Shown: positions 34,741-44,421 of the stretch, one piece after another
Layout of the letters: every line of letters starts with the position of its first letter
Position numbering within the stretch: the first letter of the stretch is position 1
DNA from: Lachnospiraceae bacterium
GTDB lineage: Bacteria > Bacillota > Clostridia > Lachnospirales > Lachnospiraceae
DNA length: 64,000 nt
Assembly (NCBI GenBank): GCA_900766815.1
Contig: CAAFWV010000069.1
Span: 1 to 64,000, forward strand
Direction of reading: 5' to 3'
Program-made: the position numbers and the translations under genes
The notes under the pieces: generated by a model
The model's database searches: none
What the model saw: the letters and a program-made list of their open reading frames with translations, nothing else
What the model was told of the DNA's origin: nothing

Positions 34741-36717
34741 ATGGCAAATATCAGACTACTTAGTGAAGAAACAATTGATAAAATAGCGGCCGGTGAGGTA
34801 ATAGAGCGCCCTGCAAGCATAGTTAAGGAGCTTCTGGAGAATGCCATTGATGCGGGGGCTGATGCAGTGACCGTCGAAATCAAGGAAGGCGGTATATCCT
34901 TCATTCGTGTGACCGATAACGGCTGTGGCATTGAGGCTGAGGATATAAGAACTGCATTCTTAAGACATGCAACCAGCAAGATTACCACTGCAGACGATCT
35001 TGATACTGTAGAAAGCTTAGGCTTCAGAGGCGAGGCGCTAAGCTCGATTGCGGCTGTATCCAATGTGGAGCTACTGACAAAGACCAAGGGCAGCCTTCTT
35101 GGCAACAGATATGTTATTGAAGGTGCCAAAGAGGTTGATTTCGAAGAGATTGGTATTCCGAATGGTACAAGCATAATAGTCCGTAATCTCTTCTTCAATA
35201 CACCTGTCAGAAGAAAGTTCTTAAAAAGTGCAATAACTGAGGCCGGCTATGTGTCCGAGGTCTGTGAGCATATAGCATTGTCCAGACCTGATATATCCGT
35301 TAAATTTGTTAATTCCGGTTCGGTTAAGTTCCATACCTCGGGTTCCGGTGATCTCAAGGAGCTGATATATCGAATCTATGGCAGGGATGTAAGCCGTGAA
35401 ATAATTCCGATTAATGAGAAAAGAGATGAAATAGCATTAACCGGATATCTGGGAAAGCCTGTACTTAACAGGAGCAACAGAAACTTTGAAATTTATTTTG
35501 TTAACGGCAGATTTGTCAAATCCAAGGTTGTTCAGAATGCCTGTGAGGAGGGCTACCGTCAGTATCTGATGCAGCACAAGTTTCCCTTCCTGGTAATGAA
35601 CATCAACATTGATCCCTTATATGTTGATGTGAATGTACATCCGACCAAGTTGGAGGTGCGTTTCAGTAATAATGAACTTATCTCAGATTTCATATCAAGT
35701 GCTGTTGCGGCAACGCTTAAGGTCCGTGAGATGATACCTGAAGCTGTTCTGTCTGAGGAACCTAAGGAAGTCGCATTAGACAGAATGAAGAGCAATTCAA
35801 GAACAGATATATCTTCATTAATGCCTGATTTGCATACCCATATTGCTTCCAACACCTGCAATACATCAGCAATTGAAGCTGACAATGCAAAGCCGTCATC
35901 TATAATTAACTGTAATACGGAAGAACCGGATGGGAAATTGGCTGCTATCGATAAAAATGATTATATCGATCTATCAGAATCTGTATCTACGTATAATAAT
36001 AAAGAATCAAAGTTCATATCATCTGCTCCGGAGCCCTTCGAGACGAATCGTGTAATGGAGAGCCGCAAAAACGTTAGTACGGGCGCTTTTGCCCAACAGG
36101 ACTTATTTGAGGAGAAGCTGCTAAGCTTCGATGCCTTGCAGGATTACAAAATAATCGGCCAGGTCTTTGATACCTACTGGATTATTGAATATAAGGATAA
36201 GCTGCTCATTATGGACCAGCATGCGGCTCATGAGAAGGTGAAGTACGAGGCTCTGATTAAGGGCTATGAGAACAGGTCTGTATGCAGTCAGCAGGTTAAT
36301 CCGCCGGTTGTTATTAATCTGACAATGGTTGAATACAATCTTGTGAATGAGAATCTGTCATCCTTTGAGGCGCTTGGTTTCGAGCTTGAGAGCTTCAAGG
36401 GAACGGATATACTGCTTAGGGCAATACCTCTTGACCTTTACGGACGCTCGGCTAAGGATATGTTCGTTGAGATTGTGGATGAGCTTGCAGATACAGGGCT
36501 TCGCAAGGTGTCGGGAGTAATCTGTGAAAAGATTGCTTCGATGGCATGCAAGGCTGCGGTTAAGGGTAATACCAATATGACTGAGGATGAGGCGAGGGCG
36601 CTTATCGCCGAGCTTATGACGCTTGATAATCCTTACAACTGTCCTCATGGAAGACCGACCGTATTTACGATGAGTAAGCAGGAGATAGAGAAGAAGTTCA
36701 AACGAATAGTAAACTGA
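34741..36717 (+). CDS. mutL: DNA mismatch repair protein MutL (endonuclease type)
   Basis: 658 residues. The GHKL ATPase domain shows ELLENAIDAGAD, DNGCGI and GFRGEALSSIAAV. A low-complexity linker covers about residues 345-450. The C-terminal domain carries the metal-dependent nicking motif DQHA(x)2E(x)4E (near residues 492-503) together with the ACKAAVKGN and CPHGRPT zinc-site motifs. It is therefore the MutH-independent, self-nicking MutL found in most bacteria. The stop overlaps the miaA start (TGATG). Confidence 0.95.
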   Translation: MANIRLLSEETIDKIAAGEVIERPASIVKELLENAIDAGADAVTVEIKEGGISFIRVTDNGCGIEAEDIRTAFLRHATSKITTADDLDTVESLGFRGEALSSIAAVSNVELLTKTKGSLLGNRYVIEGAKEVDFEEIGIPNGTSIIVRNLFFNTPVRRKFLKSAITEAGYVSEVCEHIALSRPDISVKFVNSGSVKFHTSGSGDLKELIYRIYGRDVSREIIPINEKRDEIALTGYLGKPVLNRSNRNFEIYFVNGRFVKSKVVQNACEEGYRQYLMQHKFPFLVMNINIDPLYVDVNVHPTKLEVRFSNNELISDFISSAVAATLKVREMIPEAVLSEEPKEVALDRMKSNSRTDISSLMPDLHTHIASNTCNTSAIEADNAKPSSIINCNTEEPDGKLAAIDKNDYIDLSESVSTYNNKESKFISSAPEPFETNRVMESRKNVSTGAFAQQDLFEEKLLSFDALQDYKIIGQVFDTYWIIEYKDKLLIMDQHAAHEKVKYEALIKGYENRSVCSQQVNPPVVINLTMVEYNLVNENLSSFEALGFELESFKGTDILLRAIPLDLYGRSAKDMFVEIVDELADTGLRKVSGVICEKIASMACKAAVKGNTNMTEDEARALIAELMTLDNPYNCPHGRPTVFTMSKQEIEKKFKRIVN

Positions 36718-37670
36718 TGACATCTACAGACAGACCTTTAATTATTATCGGCGGACCTACAGGCGTCGGTAAAAGCGATATAGCGATTAAGCTTGCAGGG
36801 AGAATAAACGGAGAGATAATAAGTGCCGATTCGGTTCAGGTATACAGGGGACTTGATATCGGTTCCGCTAAGATTAGTCCTGCGGAAATGCAGGGTGTTA
36901 AGCATTATCTTATTGATATCCTTAACCCTGACGAAAGCTTTGATGTCGCCGCTTTTAAGAGATATGCTACAGAAGCAATTAATGAAATATATGCTAAAGG
37001 ATGTATTCCGATTGTTACAGGCGGGACTGCCTTCTATATTCAGGCACTTCTGTATGGAGTTGATCTTGAGAATGAGGAGAAGGATTTAAGCTATCGCAGA
37101 GAGTTAGAGTCGCGAATTAAGAGTGAGGAGGATGAGATTGAGCTCTGGAAGAGCCTTGAATCGATGGATCCCGAGTATGCCGCAAAGACTCATTACCATA
37201 ATGTTAAGAGGGTAATAAGGGCGCTTGAATATATTCATAATACCGGGAATAAGTTTTCGGTTTATAATGCGGCTCAGGCCGGACGCAAAGCAGAATACAA
37301 TTTTGCATATTTTGCATTAAATGCAGACAGAGAAACGGTATACAGAAGAATCAATGAGAGAGTGGATAAGATGATGGACCTTGGACTGGTTAAGGAGGTT
37401 GGAGATCTGCTTGATAAAGGATATCCAAGCTCTCTTAATTCAATGAGTTCCATCGGATATAAGGAAATATGTGACTATCTCGGAGGGAAAATGAGCTTGA
37501 CCGAGTCAGTCGACTTGATTAAGCAGCATTCAAGGAACTATGCCAAGCGTCAGCTGACCTGGCTTAGACGAGAAAGAGATGTTATCTTCCTTGACCGCGA
37601 TGAGCTTAGGACGGATGAGGAAATAATACAGTATGTTCTAAATATATTATGTGAAAAAAGCATAATATAA
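36717..37670 (+). CDS. miaA: tRNA dimethylallyltransferase
   Basis: 317 residues. It transfers a dimethylallyl group to N6 of A37 in tRNAs reading UNN codons; MiaB later adds the methylthio group. The P-loop GPTGVGKSD is at residues 13-21, the DSVQVYRGLDIGSAK substrate segment follows, and TGGTAFYIQALLYG and the RxxRALE region are conserved. Translation is coupled to mutL by a one-base overlap. It is the last gene of the phoH-miaA run. No convincing terminator follows; the gap to the next gene is 120 bp of AT-rich sequence. Confidence 0.95.
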   Translation: MTSTDRPLIIIGGPTGVGKSDIAIKLAGRINGEIISADSVQVYRGLDIGSAKISPAEMQGVKHYLIDILNPDESFDVAAFKRYATEAINEIYAKGCIPIVTGGTAFYIQALLYGVDLENEEKDLSYRRELESRIKSEEDEIELWKSLESMDPEYAAKTHYHNVKRVIRALEYIHNTGNKFSVYNAAQAGRKAEYNFAYFALNADRETVYRRINERVDKMMDLGLVKEVGDLLDKGYPSSLNSMSSIGYKEICDYLGGKMSLTESVDLIKQHSRNYAKRQLTWLRRERDVIFLDRDELRTDEEIIQYVLNILCEKSII

Positions 37671-37702
37671 TATCAGCAGCATTGATTTTCTTCCTGTTTG
37701 AG

Positions 37703-37732
37703 TTGGCAAGGTGAATACAATTAATTTATAGA
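37703..37732 (+). promoter_or_regulatory. Weak candidate promoter for ynbB
   Basis: TTGGCA (37703-37708), 18-bp spacer, TATAGA (37727-37732), in the AT-rich gap between miaA and ynbB. Several TATA-like runs nearby make the exact assignment uncertain. Confidence 0.3.
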
Positions 37733-37790
37733 TTTATAAAATGTATAACGATAATTTTGAATATATTTTTTGATAAAGGAATTCAGTATT

Positions 37791-39065
37791 ATGAATATTT
37801 ATAGTGAAATGGGAATTGATGACAAGGTTTATAATCTTGGTGAGTCGATTCTTGAAGGATTGTCAGACAGATTCAAGGAGATAGACAGGGTAGCTGATAT
37901 TAATCAGCTTAAGGTTGTAAAAGCAATGCAGGAGGCAAGGGCATCTGAGGCCTGCCTCCTTGGTACTACGGGCTATGGCTACAATGACATAGGAAGGGAT
38001 ACTCTTGAAGAGATTTATGCCGGGATATTCCATACTGAGGCTGCGCTTGTCAGACCTCAGATCACCTGCGGAACACATGCTCTGGCGCTTGCTCTTATGA
38101 GCAACCTTCGCCCGGGTGATGAGCTTCTATCTCCCGTCGGCAAGCCATATGATACTCTTGAAGAGGTTATAGGAATCAGACCAAGCATGGGAAGTCTTGC
38201 AGAATATGGAATTACCTATTCGCAGGTCGATTTGCTTCCAAACGGTGACTTTGATTATGAGGGTATCCGTAAGGCAATAAATGAGAAGACCAGGCTTGTT
38301 ACAATCCAGCGTTCCAAGGGCTATCAGACCAGAAGGTCACTAAGTGTTGAAAGCATAGGCGAGCTGATAAGCTTTATCAAGTCAATCAGAAGCGACATTA
38401 TCTGCATGGTGGATAACTGTTACGGAGAGTTTGTCGAAGTGATTGAGCCTACCGATGTCGGTGCCGATATGGTTGTCGGCTCACTTATCAAGAACCCCGG
38501 AGGCGGACTTGCACCAATAGGCGGATATTTAGCGGGCAAAACTGCATGTATTGAGAATGCTGCAAGACGACTTACTTCTCCCGGACTCGGTAAAGAAGTC
38601 GGAGCTTCTCTTGGAATACTTAAGGATTTCTATCAGGGATTATTCCTTGCACCGACTGTTACAGCATCGGCACTTAAGGGCGCTATATTTGCTTCGGCGA
38701 TGTTCGAAAGGGCCGGTTTTTCTGTTCTCCCCACATCAGACGAGGAAAGAGTTGATATTATTCAGGCAGTTACTTTTGGCAAGCCTGAGGGTGTAATTGC
38801 ATTCTGCAAAGGAATTCAGGCTGCTGCGCCGATAGATTCGTTTGTATCACCGGAGCCCTGGGATATGCCCGGCTATGATTCACCGGTTATTATGGCTGCC
38901 GGCGCCTTCGTATCGGGCTCCAGCATTGAGCTTTCTGCAGATGGCCCGATTAAGCCGCCATATGCTGTATATTTCCAGGGAGGACTTACCTGGCCGCATG
39001 CAAAGTTTGGTATACTTAAGGCTTTCCAGTCAGTATATGAAGCAGGTCTCATCAACTTGTTATAG
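37791..39065 (+). CDS. ynbB: Methionine gamma-lyase-family PLP enzyme (YnbB-like)
   Basis: 424 residues, a member of the YnbB or aluminium-resistance family related to cystathionine/methionine gamma-lyases. The PLP-lysine region is SLIKNPGGGLAPIGGYLAG; VDNCYGEFVE carries the Asp that holds the pyridine ring, and QRSKGYQTRRSL is family specific. The substrate is not settled for the family. ATG 37791 with AAGGA about 10 nt upstream is chosen; a TTG at 37770 would add seven residues. Its end overlaps the mreB promoter. In Bacillus ynbB also lies downstream of miaA. Confidence 0.87.
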   Translation: MNIYSEMGIDDKVYNLGESILEGLSDRFKEIDRVADINQLKVVKAMQEARASEACLLGTTGYGYNDIGRDTLEEIYAGIFHTEAALVRPQITCGTHALALALMSNLRPGDELLSPVGKPYDTLEEVIGIRPSMGSLAEYGITYSQVDLLPNGDFDYEGIRKAINEKTRLVTIQRSKGYQTRRSLSVESIGELISFIKSIRSDIICMVDNCYGEFVEVIEPTDVGADMVVGSLIKNPGGGLAPIGGYLAGKTACIENAARRLTSPGLGKEVGASLGILKDFYQGLFLAPTVTASALKGAIFASAMFERAGFSVLPTSDEERVDIIQAVTFGKPEGVIAFCKGIQAAAPIDSFVSPEPWDMPGYDSPVIMAAGAFVSGSSIELSADGPIKPPYAVYFQGGLTWPHAKFGILKAFQSVYEAGLINLL

Positions 39066-39085
39066 TAAGGATTTTGATGTAAAAT
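39057..39085 (+). promoter_or_regulatory. SigA-type promoter of the cell-shape operon
   Basis: TTGTTA (39057-39062), 17-bp spacer, TAAAAT (39080-39085). The -35 box lies in the last codons of ynbB. It predicts a leader of about 38 nt before mreB and could drive mreB through dacA, since those genes overlap or nearly touch. Confidence 0.6.
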
Positions 39086-39129
39086 AAATGTTTAGCAAAC
39101 TATAGATTATTTATGGCAGGAGCATTAAA

Positions 39130-40146
39130 TTGAGCAATAATATTTTCGGAATCGATATCGGAACAAGCAACTTAAGAATCTACAATCAGGCAGATAACAG
39201 TGTGTTCATGGAGAAGAACATGATTGCCATAGAGAACAAGAAGACCCTTCTTGCATATGGTGATTCGGCTTATGATATGTACGAGAAGGCACCGCAGTCA
39301 ATTGTCGCGTCTTTCCCCGTAATAAATGGTGTTATAGCTGATATTAACAACATGCAGACGCTTATTGAATACTTTATTTCTGACCTGAGTAAGGGCGGAA
39401 TTAAGCCTGCGGATTATTTTGTGGCTGTTCCGACTGATGTAACAGAAGTTGAGAAGAGAGCGTTCTATGACCTGATAAGAGATGCCTCCATCAAGGCACA
39501 TAAGATATATATAGTTGAGAAGGCTGTTGCTGACGGCCTCGGTCTTGGTGTTGATGTTAAGCATGCCCAGGGTGTCATGGTTGTTAATGTCGGATATTCG
39601 ACAACAGAAGTATCTATTCTGTCGCTTGGAGGAATTGTGCTCAGCCGACTCATTAAGACGGCGGGCGTTGCTTTTATTGAGGATATAAGGAATGCTGTAC
39701 GTAAGGACTTCAATCTTTTCATAGGCGAGAAGAGTGCCGAGAGGGTTCTTATGTCACTTAATGAGCTTGTAGAGAACAAGGAAGAGGCAGTCTGCTACGG
39801 CAGGGACATCGTATCGGGACTTCCCGTTGAGAAGCATATTCCGACAGATGTAATAGATATGTCGATGCGTACATCCTTTGGCTCGATTGCCGACTGTGTT
39901 AAGCAGATACTTGAGCGCACTCCTCCGGAGCTTGGTGCTGATATCTACAGACACGGAATCTATCTTACCGGTGGAGCAAGTCAGGCTCATAACCTTGCTG
40001 AGTATATTGCCGACAGTACGGGTATTAAGGTCAATGTTGGTGAGGATCCGATTAACAGTGTTGTGGACGGACTTGCCAAGATAATCAATGAAGAAAAGTA
40101 CAGACCGCTTGCATATACCACAATTGAAGGATTAGGTACTAAATGA
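39130..40146 (+). CDS. MreB-family actin homologue with altered nucleotide-site motifs
   Basis: 338 residues, MreB length, and it heads mreC-mreD, so it belongs to the rod/elongasome system. The phosphate-1 loop GIDIGTSN is kept. The phosphate-2 loop, normally DIGGGTTE, reads NVGYSTTE (residues 153-160), so the Asp is Asn. The EEPMAAAIG region reads EKAVADGLG (130-138), and the GGD that starts the next helix reads AGV. The C-terminal LTGGASQ adenosine motif is intact. Polymer formation may persist while ATP hydrolysis is probably reduced; this is inference. Start is TTG 39130, with AGGAG 7 nt upstream. The stop overlaps mreC (ATGA). Confidence 0.85.
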   Translation: MSNNIFGIDIGTSNLRIYNQADNSVFMEKNMIAIENKKTLLAYGDSAYDMYEKAPQSIVASFPVINGVIADINNMQTLIEYFISDLSKGGIKPADYFVAVPTDVTEVEKRAFYDLIRDASIKAHKIYIVEKAVADGLGLGVDVKHAQGVMVVNVGYSTTEVSILSLGGIVLSRLIKTAGVAFIEDIRNAVRKDFNLFIGEKSAERVLMSLNELVENKEEAVCYGRDIVSGLPVEKHIPTDVIDMSMRTSFGSIADCVKQILERTPPELGADIYRHGIYLTGGASQAHNLAEYIADSTGIKVNVGEDPINSVVDGLAKIINEEKYRPLAYTTIEGLGTK

Positions 40147-41009
40147 GTCCATTAGTTAAGAGAAAAAGGGAGAGAAACCCGTTGCCGACTAAGTATTTGC
40201 TGCTTATTCTGACAATGGTCTGCGTTATCCTGATGGTACTGTCTTTCTCAACAGGTATTCTGTCCAAACCGCTCAATGCAATCAGTTCGATTCTTGTACC
40301 CTTTCAGAAGGGACTGACACAGGTTGGAACGGCAATTGTTGACAGGACCGAGAATCTGGGAACCCTTGAAGAGGTTATGAAAGAGAATGAGGAGCTCAAG
40401 CAGAAGGTTAATGAGCTTACAGAAGCCAATACACTTCTTCAGCAGGATAAATACGAATTAACTACCCTTAGAGAGCTTTATGAATTAGATAAGGAATATG
40501 ATGAATATGAGAAGACCGGAGCCAGGATTATATCCAGGGATCCGGGCAATTTCTATTCAAACTTTGTTATTGATAAGGGAACCAATGACGGGATTCAGGT
40601 TGACTGCAATGTTATAGCAGGCGGCGGACTGGTCGGAAGGGTAACAGATGTAGGACCTAATTTCGCCAAAGTAGTATCAATTATTAACGATAACACCAAT
40701 ACCTCCGGAAGTGTATTGTCTACCGGAGACAATCTTATTGTATCAGGCAATCTTATTTTTATGCAGGAGCTTGGTGTTATAGAATTCAGCCAGCTCGATT
40801 CCGAGAAGGAAGGCATTGCCTCGGGAGATAAGGTTGTTACCTCCAATATTTCAGACAAATATCTGCCGGGAATTCTTATAGGCTATATTGAAACCATCAA
40901 TACAGATTCCAATAATATGACCAGATCGGGAACAATAATTCCCGTTGTGGATTTTAAGCACTTAGATGAGGTTCTGGTCATAACCGAGATAAAGGAGAAT
41001 CCATACTAA
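40143..41009 (+). CDS. mreC: Cell shape-determining protein MreC
   Basis: 288 residues. A short basic N-terminus (KRKRERNP), one membrane helix (about residues 18-40), a coiled coil (about 75-110, LEEVMKENEELKQKVNELTE) and an external double beta-barrel domain (about 115-285) match MreC. The barrel has the conserved DKGTNDGIQVDCNVIAGGGLVGRV. MreC links MreB and MreD to the PBP2-RodA synthase and activates it. Start is by ATGA overlap with mreB and the stop shares a base with mreD (TAATG), so the three are translationally coupled. Confidence 0.93.
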   Translation: MSPLVKRKRERNPLPTKYLLLILTMVCVILMVLSFSTGILSKPLNAISSILVPFQKGLTQVGTAIVDRTENLGTLEEVMKENEELKQKVNELTEANTLLQQDKYELTTLRELYELDKEYDEYEKTGARIISRDPGNFYSNFVIDKGTNDGIQVDCNVIAGGGLVGRVTDVGPNFAKVVSIINDNTNTSGSVLSTGDNLIVSGNLIFMQELGVIEFSQLDSEKEGIASGDKVVTSNISDKYLPGILIGYIETINTDSNNMTRSGTIIPVVDFKHLDEVLVITEIKENPY

Positions 41010-41524
41010 TGAAGACTGTAGTTAACGCGATTCTTATAATAATTGCATTTTTGCTTCAGTCAACATTGTTTTCACGATTTACCGTTGCCGGAATCACTCC
41101 CAATCTTTTACTTATTGTGGTTGCATCCATCGGCTTTTTGTCCGGACGAAGAAGAGGCTTAATTGCGGGCTTTTTTGCAGGCTTACTTTTTGATGTGTTC
41201 TTTGGCTCTGTGTACGGACTGTATGCATGTATCTTCATGTACATAGGTTTTACCAACGGAATATTCCAGAAGCTTCTGTTTCCCAATGATATTAAGCTGC
41301 CGCTGGGTCTTATAGTCGTGAGCGATTTTCTATATGGACATATATGCTATATATTCATGTTCTTATTCAGGGGCGATTTGGGATACGGTTATTATCTTTT
41401 GAATATTATTCTTCCGGAGGTCGTATATACTGTCGTGATTGCCTGCGTGCTTTTTCCGTTAATCCAGACTGTATACAGGAAGATCTCAGCGTTTGAGGAA
41501 AAGGAAACAGATACAATTGGCTAG
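41009..41524 (+). CDS. mreD: Rod shape-determining protein MreD
   Basis: 171 residues, almost all membrane embedded, with five or six hydrophobic segments and the family segments LLQSTLFSRF and TPNLLLIVVASIGFLSGRRRGLIAGFF. MreD is the integral-membrane partner of MreC. Its ATG overlaps the mreC stop by one base. The C-terminal 30 bases overlap the longest frame of the next gene, but with the TTG start chosen for mrdA the overlap is 8 nt. Confidence 0.9.
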   Translation: MKTVVNAILIIIAFLLQSTLFSRFTVAGITPNLLLIVVASIGFLSGRRRGLIAGFFAGLLFDVFFGSVYGLYACIFMYIGFTNGIFQKLLFPNDIKLPLGLIVVSDFLYGHICYIFMFLFRGDLGYGYYLLNIILPEVVYTVVIACVLFPLIQTVYRKISAFEEKETDTIG

Positions 41525-44420
41525 AAAAAATACGGATAATTATATAAATTCCACACAGGGAAGAAGTCTTGTGCTCGGTATTGTCATTGCAATTATCGGT
41601 GTGGTGTTAATCGGCAGGATATTTTACCTTCAGATCCTTCACGGAGAGGAAGCTCTGAATGACTTTACTCTTAAGATCTGTAAGGAGAGGTCCATTCCGA
41701 GTACCAGGGGAATAATTTATGACCGCAATGGCAAGGTGCTTGCTTACAACGAGCTTGCATATAATGTGACCATTGAGGATGTATACGAATCCGGTACGGG
41801 CAAGAACCGGAATATCAATGATACACTGATGAAAACTATTGCGCTGGTGGAGCGTAACGGTGACAGAACTATAGGCGACTTCAGTGTTGTTCTTGATGAG
41901 AACAATGAGTTTGTATATACGGTAAGTGATACTGCGCTCAGGCGTTTCAAGGCTGATGTTTACGGCTACAAGGACCCTGCCGAGATGAAGTATGAGGAAG
42001 CAAATGCCACTGCAGAGGATATGATTAATCATCTGTGCTCATACAATAAATTCGGTATTGGTATATCCTCTGATCCGGAGAATCCCAGAGATTCCTTTGT
42101 GGTTGGCAAGGGCTATACAAAGGAAGAGATTCTTAAGCTTGTCAATATCAGATATGCAATGAGTCTTAACAGCTATCAGAAGTATATTCCGACGGTAATT
42201 GCAACAGGTGTCAGCGAAGAGAGTGTGGCCTCCATTATGGAGAACAGTGATTCGCTTCTCGGTGTTGCCATTGCTGAGGATACTATCAGGAAATATAATG
42301 ATGCTCTGTATTTCTCACAGATTATAGGATATACAGGTAAGATATCTGAGAAGGAGCTTGAGACCTTCAACAATTCCACCTCTGAAGACCTCAGTGAAAC
42401 AGATAAGATAAGGGATGACTATATTCTTACGGATATGGTCGGTAAGGCAGGTATTGAGAGAACTCTGGAGACCTATTTGCAGGGTGTTAAGGGAAGCGAG
42501 ACGGTATATGTTAATAACCTTGGTAAGGTAATTAAGAATACCAAAACCATAGATCCCGTTGCAGGTAATGATGTATATCTTACCATAGATTCGGATCTTC
42601 AGAAGGCTGTTTATAATATTCTTGAGCAGAAGCTTGCCGGAATTCTTGTTACCAAGATTCAGAACCAGGCTACGTTTGAGCCGCCTGAGAATATGGCGGC
42701 CAGTAAGTATATTATTCCCATTACGGATGTGTACTTTGCTCTTATTAACAATAATGTTATAGATATTAATCATTTTGAGAAATCTGATGCCAAGGAATGT
42801 GAGCGGCAGATATATGATATATATTCAGAGCAGAAATCCAATGTTCTCGGAAGACTTAAAGGTGAGCTTACGGAAACCTATGTACCTTATAAGGATCTGT
42901 CTGAGGAATATCAGATATACGAAAGCTATATTGTTACCATGCTTACGGAAAAGGGTGTCATTAAAGACTCCGAGATAGATAAGGAGAATGAGACCTATCT
43001 GGCATGGAGAGTTGAGGAGACAATAAGTCTTGGAGATTATCTTAAATACTTAATCTCAGAGAATCTGATTGATGCCACAAGGATTAATCTTAATCAGGAA
43101 TATTCCGATTCTAATGAGGAATACAATGAACTTGTAGAATATATAATTAATGAATTGTCCGATAATACCACCTTCTCGAAGAAGATGTATAAATACATGA
43201 TCAGAAGCGAGCAGATAACCGGTCATCAGATAATCGCAACTCTTCTGGAGCAGGATGTAATCTCAATTACAGAGGAGGAGCAGAAGAAGTTCTACAATAA
43301 CGTGATGAGTTCATATAACTTCACGTTATACTTAATAGAGAATCTGTATATTACTCCTGCGATGCTTGCCCTTGATCCATATTCGGCATCCTGCGTAATA
43401 ACCAATATGAACGGCGAGGTCTTAGCCATGGTATCATATCCAAGCTATGACAATAACAGACTTGCCAACAGTATTGATTCACAATACTATGCGAAGCTGC
43501 AGAGCGATTTGTCTAAGCCGTTGTGGAATTATGCAACACAGCAGAAGACTGCACCGGGTTCGACCTTTAAGATGGTAAGTGCGACTGCAGGTCTTGAGGA
43601 AGGTGTTATTAATACCTCCACGACAATTGTCTGCAAGGGTTATTTCGACAGATTCGAGAATGAGATGTATAGGTGCTGGGCTTATCCCAATGCTCACGGT
43701 GCTCTTAATGTATCAGGCGGAATTGAGAATTCCTGCAATGCCTTCTTCTATGAGGTTGGATACGAGCTGTCAATTGATGAGAACGGTGACTACGACGAGG
43801 ACTTAGGCTTAAGTAAGCTTGCCAAGTATGCCGATTTGTATGGCCTTTCCGAGAAATCAGGCGTAGAAATAGAAGAATCCGAGCCGGATGTATCTGATGA
43901 ATACCCTGTACTGTCAGCTATTGGTCAGGGTACCAACAATTACACGACAGTCGGACTTGCCAGATATGTATCCGCTGTAGCCAACAGCGGAACCGTTTAT
44001 AATTTAAGCCTTATTGACAAGGTACAGGACTCAAACGGCAATCTTATCAGGGACTTTGTACCTGAAGTAAGAAATACAATAGACCTTCCTGAGAGCTATT
44101 GGAATGCCATTCATACCGGTATGAGAAGGGTAGTTCAGAAGAAGGCATATTATAATGACATAGGCGTAGATGTTGCAGGTAAGACCGGTACTGCACAGGA
44201 AAGCAAGAGCAGAACAAACCACGCCCTGTTCGTGAGCTATGCTCCGTATAACAATCCTGAGATTGCCATTGCTACCCGTATTGCGTTCGGCTATTCATCG
44301 GATTATGCAGCCAATGCAACACGAGATATATATAAATATTACTTTGATCTTGAAGAGGAAGATGATATTCTGACCGGTACTGCGGAGGTTCCGGATGTAG
44401 TTATATCGGGAGGAGACTGA
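41517..44420 (+). CDS. mrdA: Penicillin-binding protein 2 (elongation transpeptidase) with large insertion
   Basis: 967 residues, well above the 600-700 of common PBP2. One membrane helix (about residues 20-42) precedes the dimerisation/pedestal domain with PSTRGIIYDRNGKVLA. The transpeptidase domain carries the nucleophile motif STFK (Ser682-Lys685), SCN (739-741) and KTG (889-891). Between about residues 375 and 620 there is an extra, charged, helical stretch that interrupts the transpeptidase domain before DPYSASCVITNMNGEVLAM. It cross-links peptidoglycan in partnership with RodA. TTG 41517 is chosen, with AAGGAAA upstream; a TTG at 41493 is the alternative. The gene ends one base before minC. 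Confidence 0.9.
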   Translation: MARKNTDNYINSTQGRSLVLGIVIAIIGVVLIGRIFYLQILHGEEALNDFTLKICKERSIPSTRGIIYDRNGKVLAYNELAYNVTIEDVYESGTGKNRNINDTLMKTIALVERNGDRTIGDFSVVLDENNEFVYTVSDTALRRFKADVYGYKDPAEMKYEEANATAEDMINHLCSYNKFGIGISSDPENPRDSFVVGKGYTKEEILKLVNIRYAMSLNSYQKYIPTVIATGVSEESVASIMENSDSLLGVAIAEDTIRKYNDALYFSQIIGYTGKISEKELETFNNSTSEDLSETDKIRDDYILTDMVGKAGIERTLETYLQGVKGSETVYVNNLGKVIKNTKTIDPVAGNDVYLTIDSDLQKAVYNILEQKLAGILVTKIQNQATFEPPENMAASKYIIPITDVYFALINNNVIDINHFEKSDAKECERQIYDIYSEQKSNVLGRLKGELTETYVPYKDLSEEYQIYESYIVTMLTEKGVIKDSEIDKENETYLAWRVEETISLGDYLKYLISENLIDATRINLNQEYSDSNEEYNELVEYIINELSDNTTFSKKMYKYMIRSEQITGHQIIATLLEQDVISITEEEQKKFYNNVMSSYNFTLYLIENLYITPAMLALDPYSASCVITNMNGEVLAMVSYPSYDNNRLANSIDSQYYAKLQSDLSKPLWNYATQQKTAPGSTFKMVSATAGLEEGVINTSTTIVCKGYFDRFENEMYRCWAYPNAHGALNVSGGIENSCNAFFYEVGYELSIDENGDYDEDLGLSKLAKYADLYGLSEKSGVEIEESEPDVSDEYPVLSAIGQGTNNYTTVGLARYVSAVANSGTVYNLSLIDKVQDSNGNLIRDFVPEVRNTIDLPESYWNAIHTGMRRVVQKKAYYNDIGVDVAGKTGTAQESKSRTNHALFVSYAPYNNPEIAIATRIAFGYSSDYAANATRDIYKYYFDLEEEDDILTGTAEVPDVVISGGD

Positions 44421-44421
44421 T

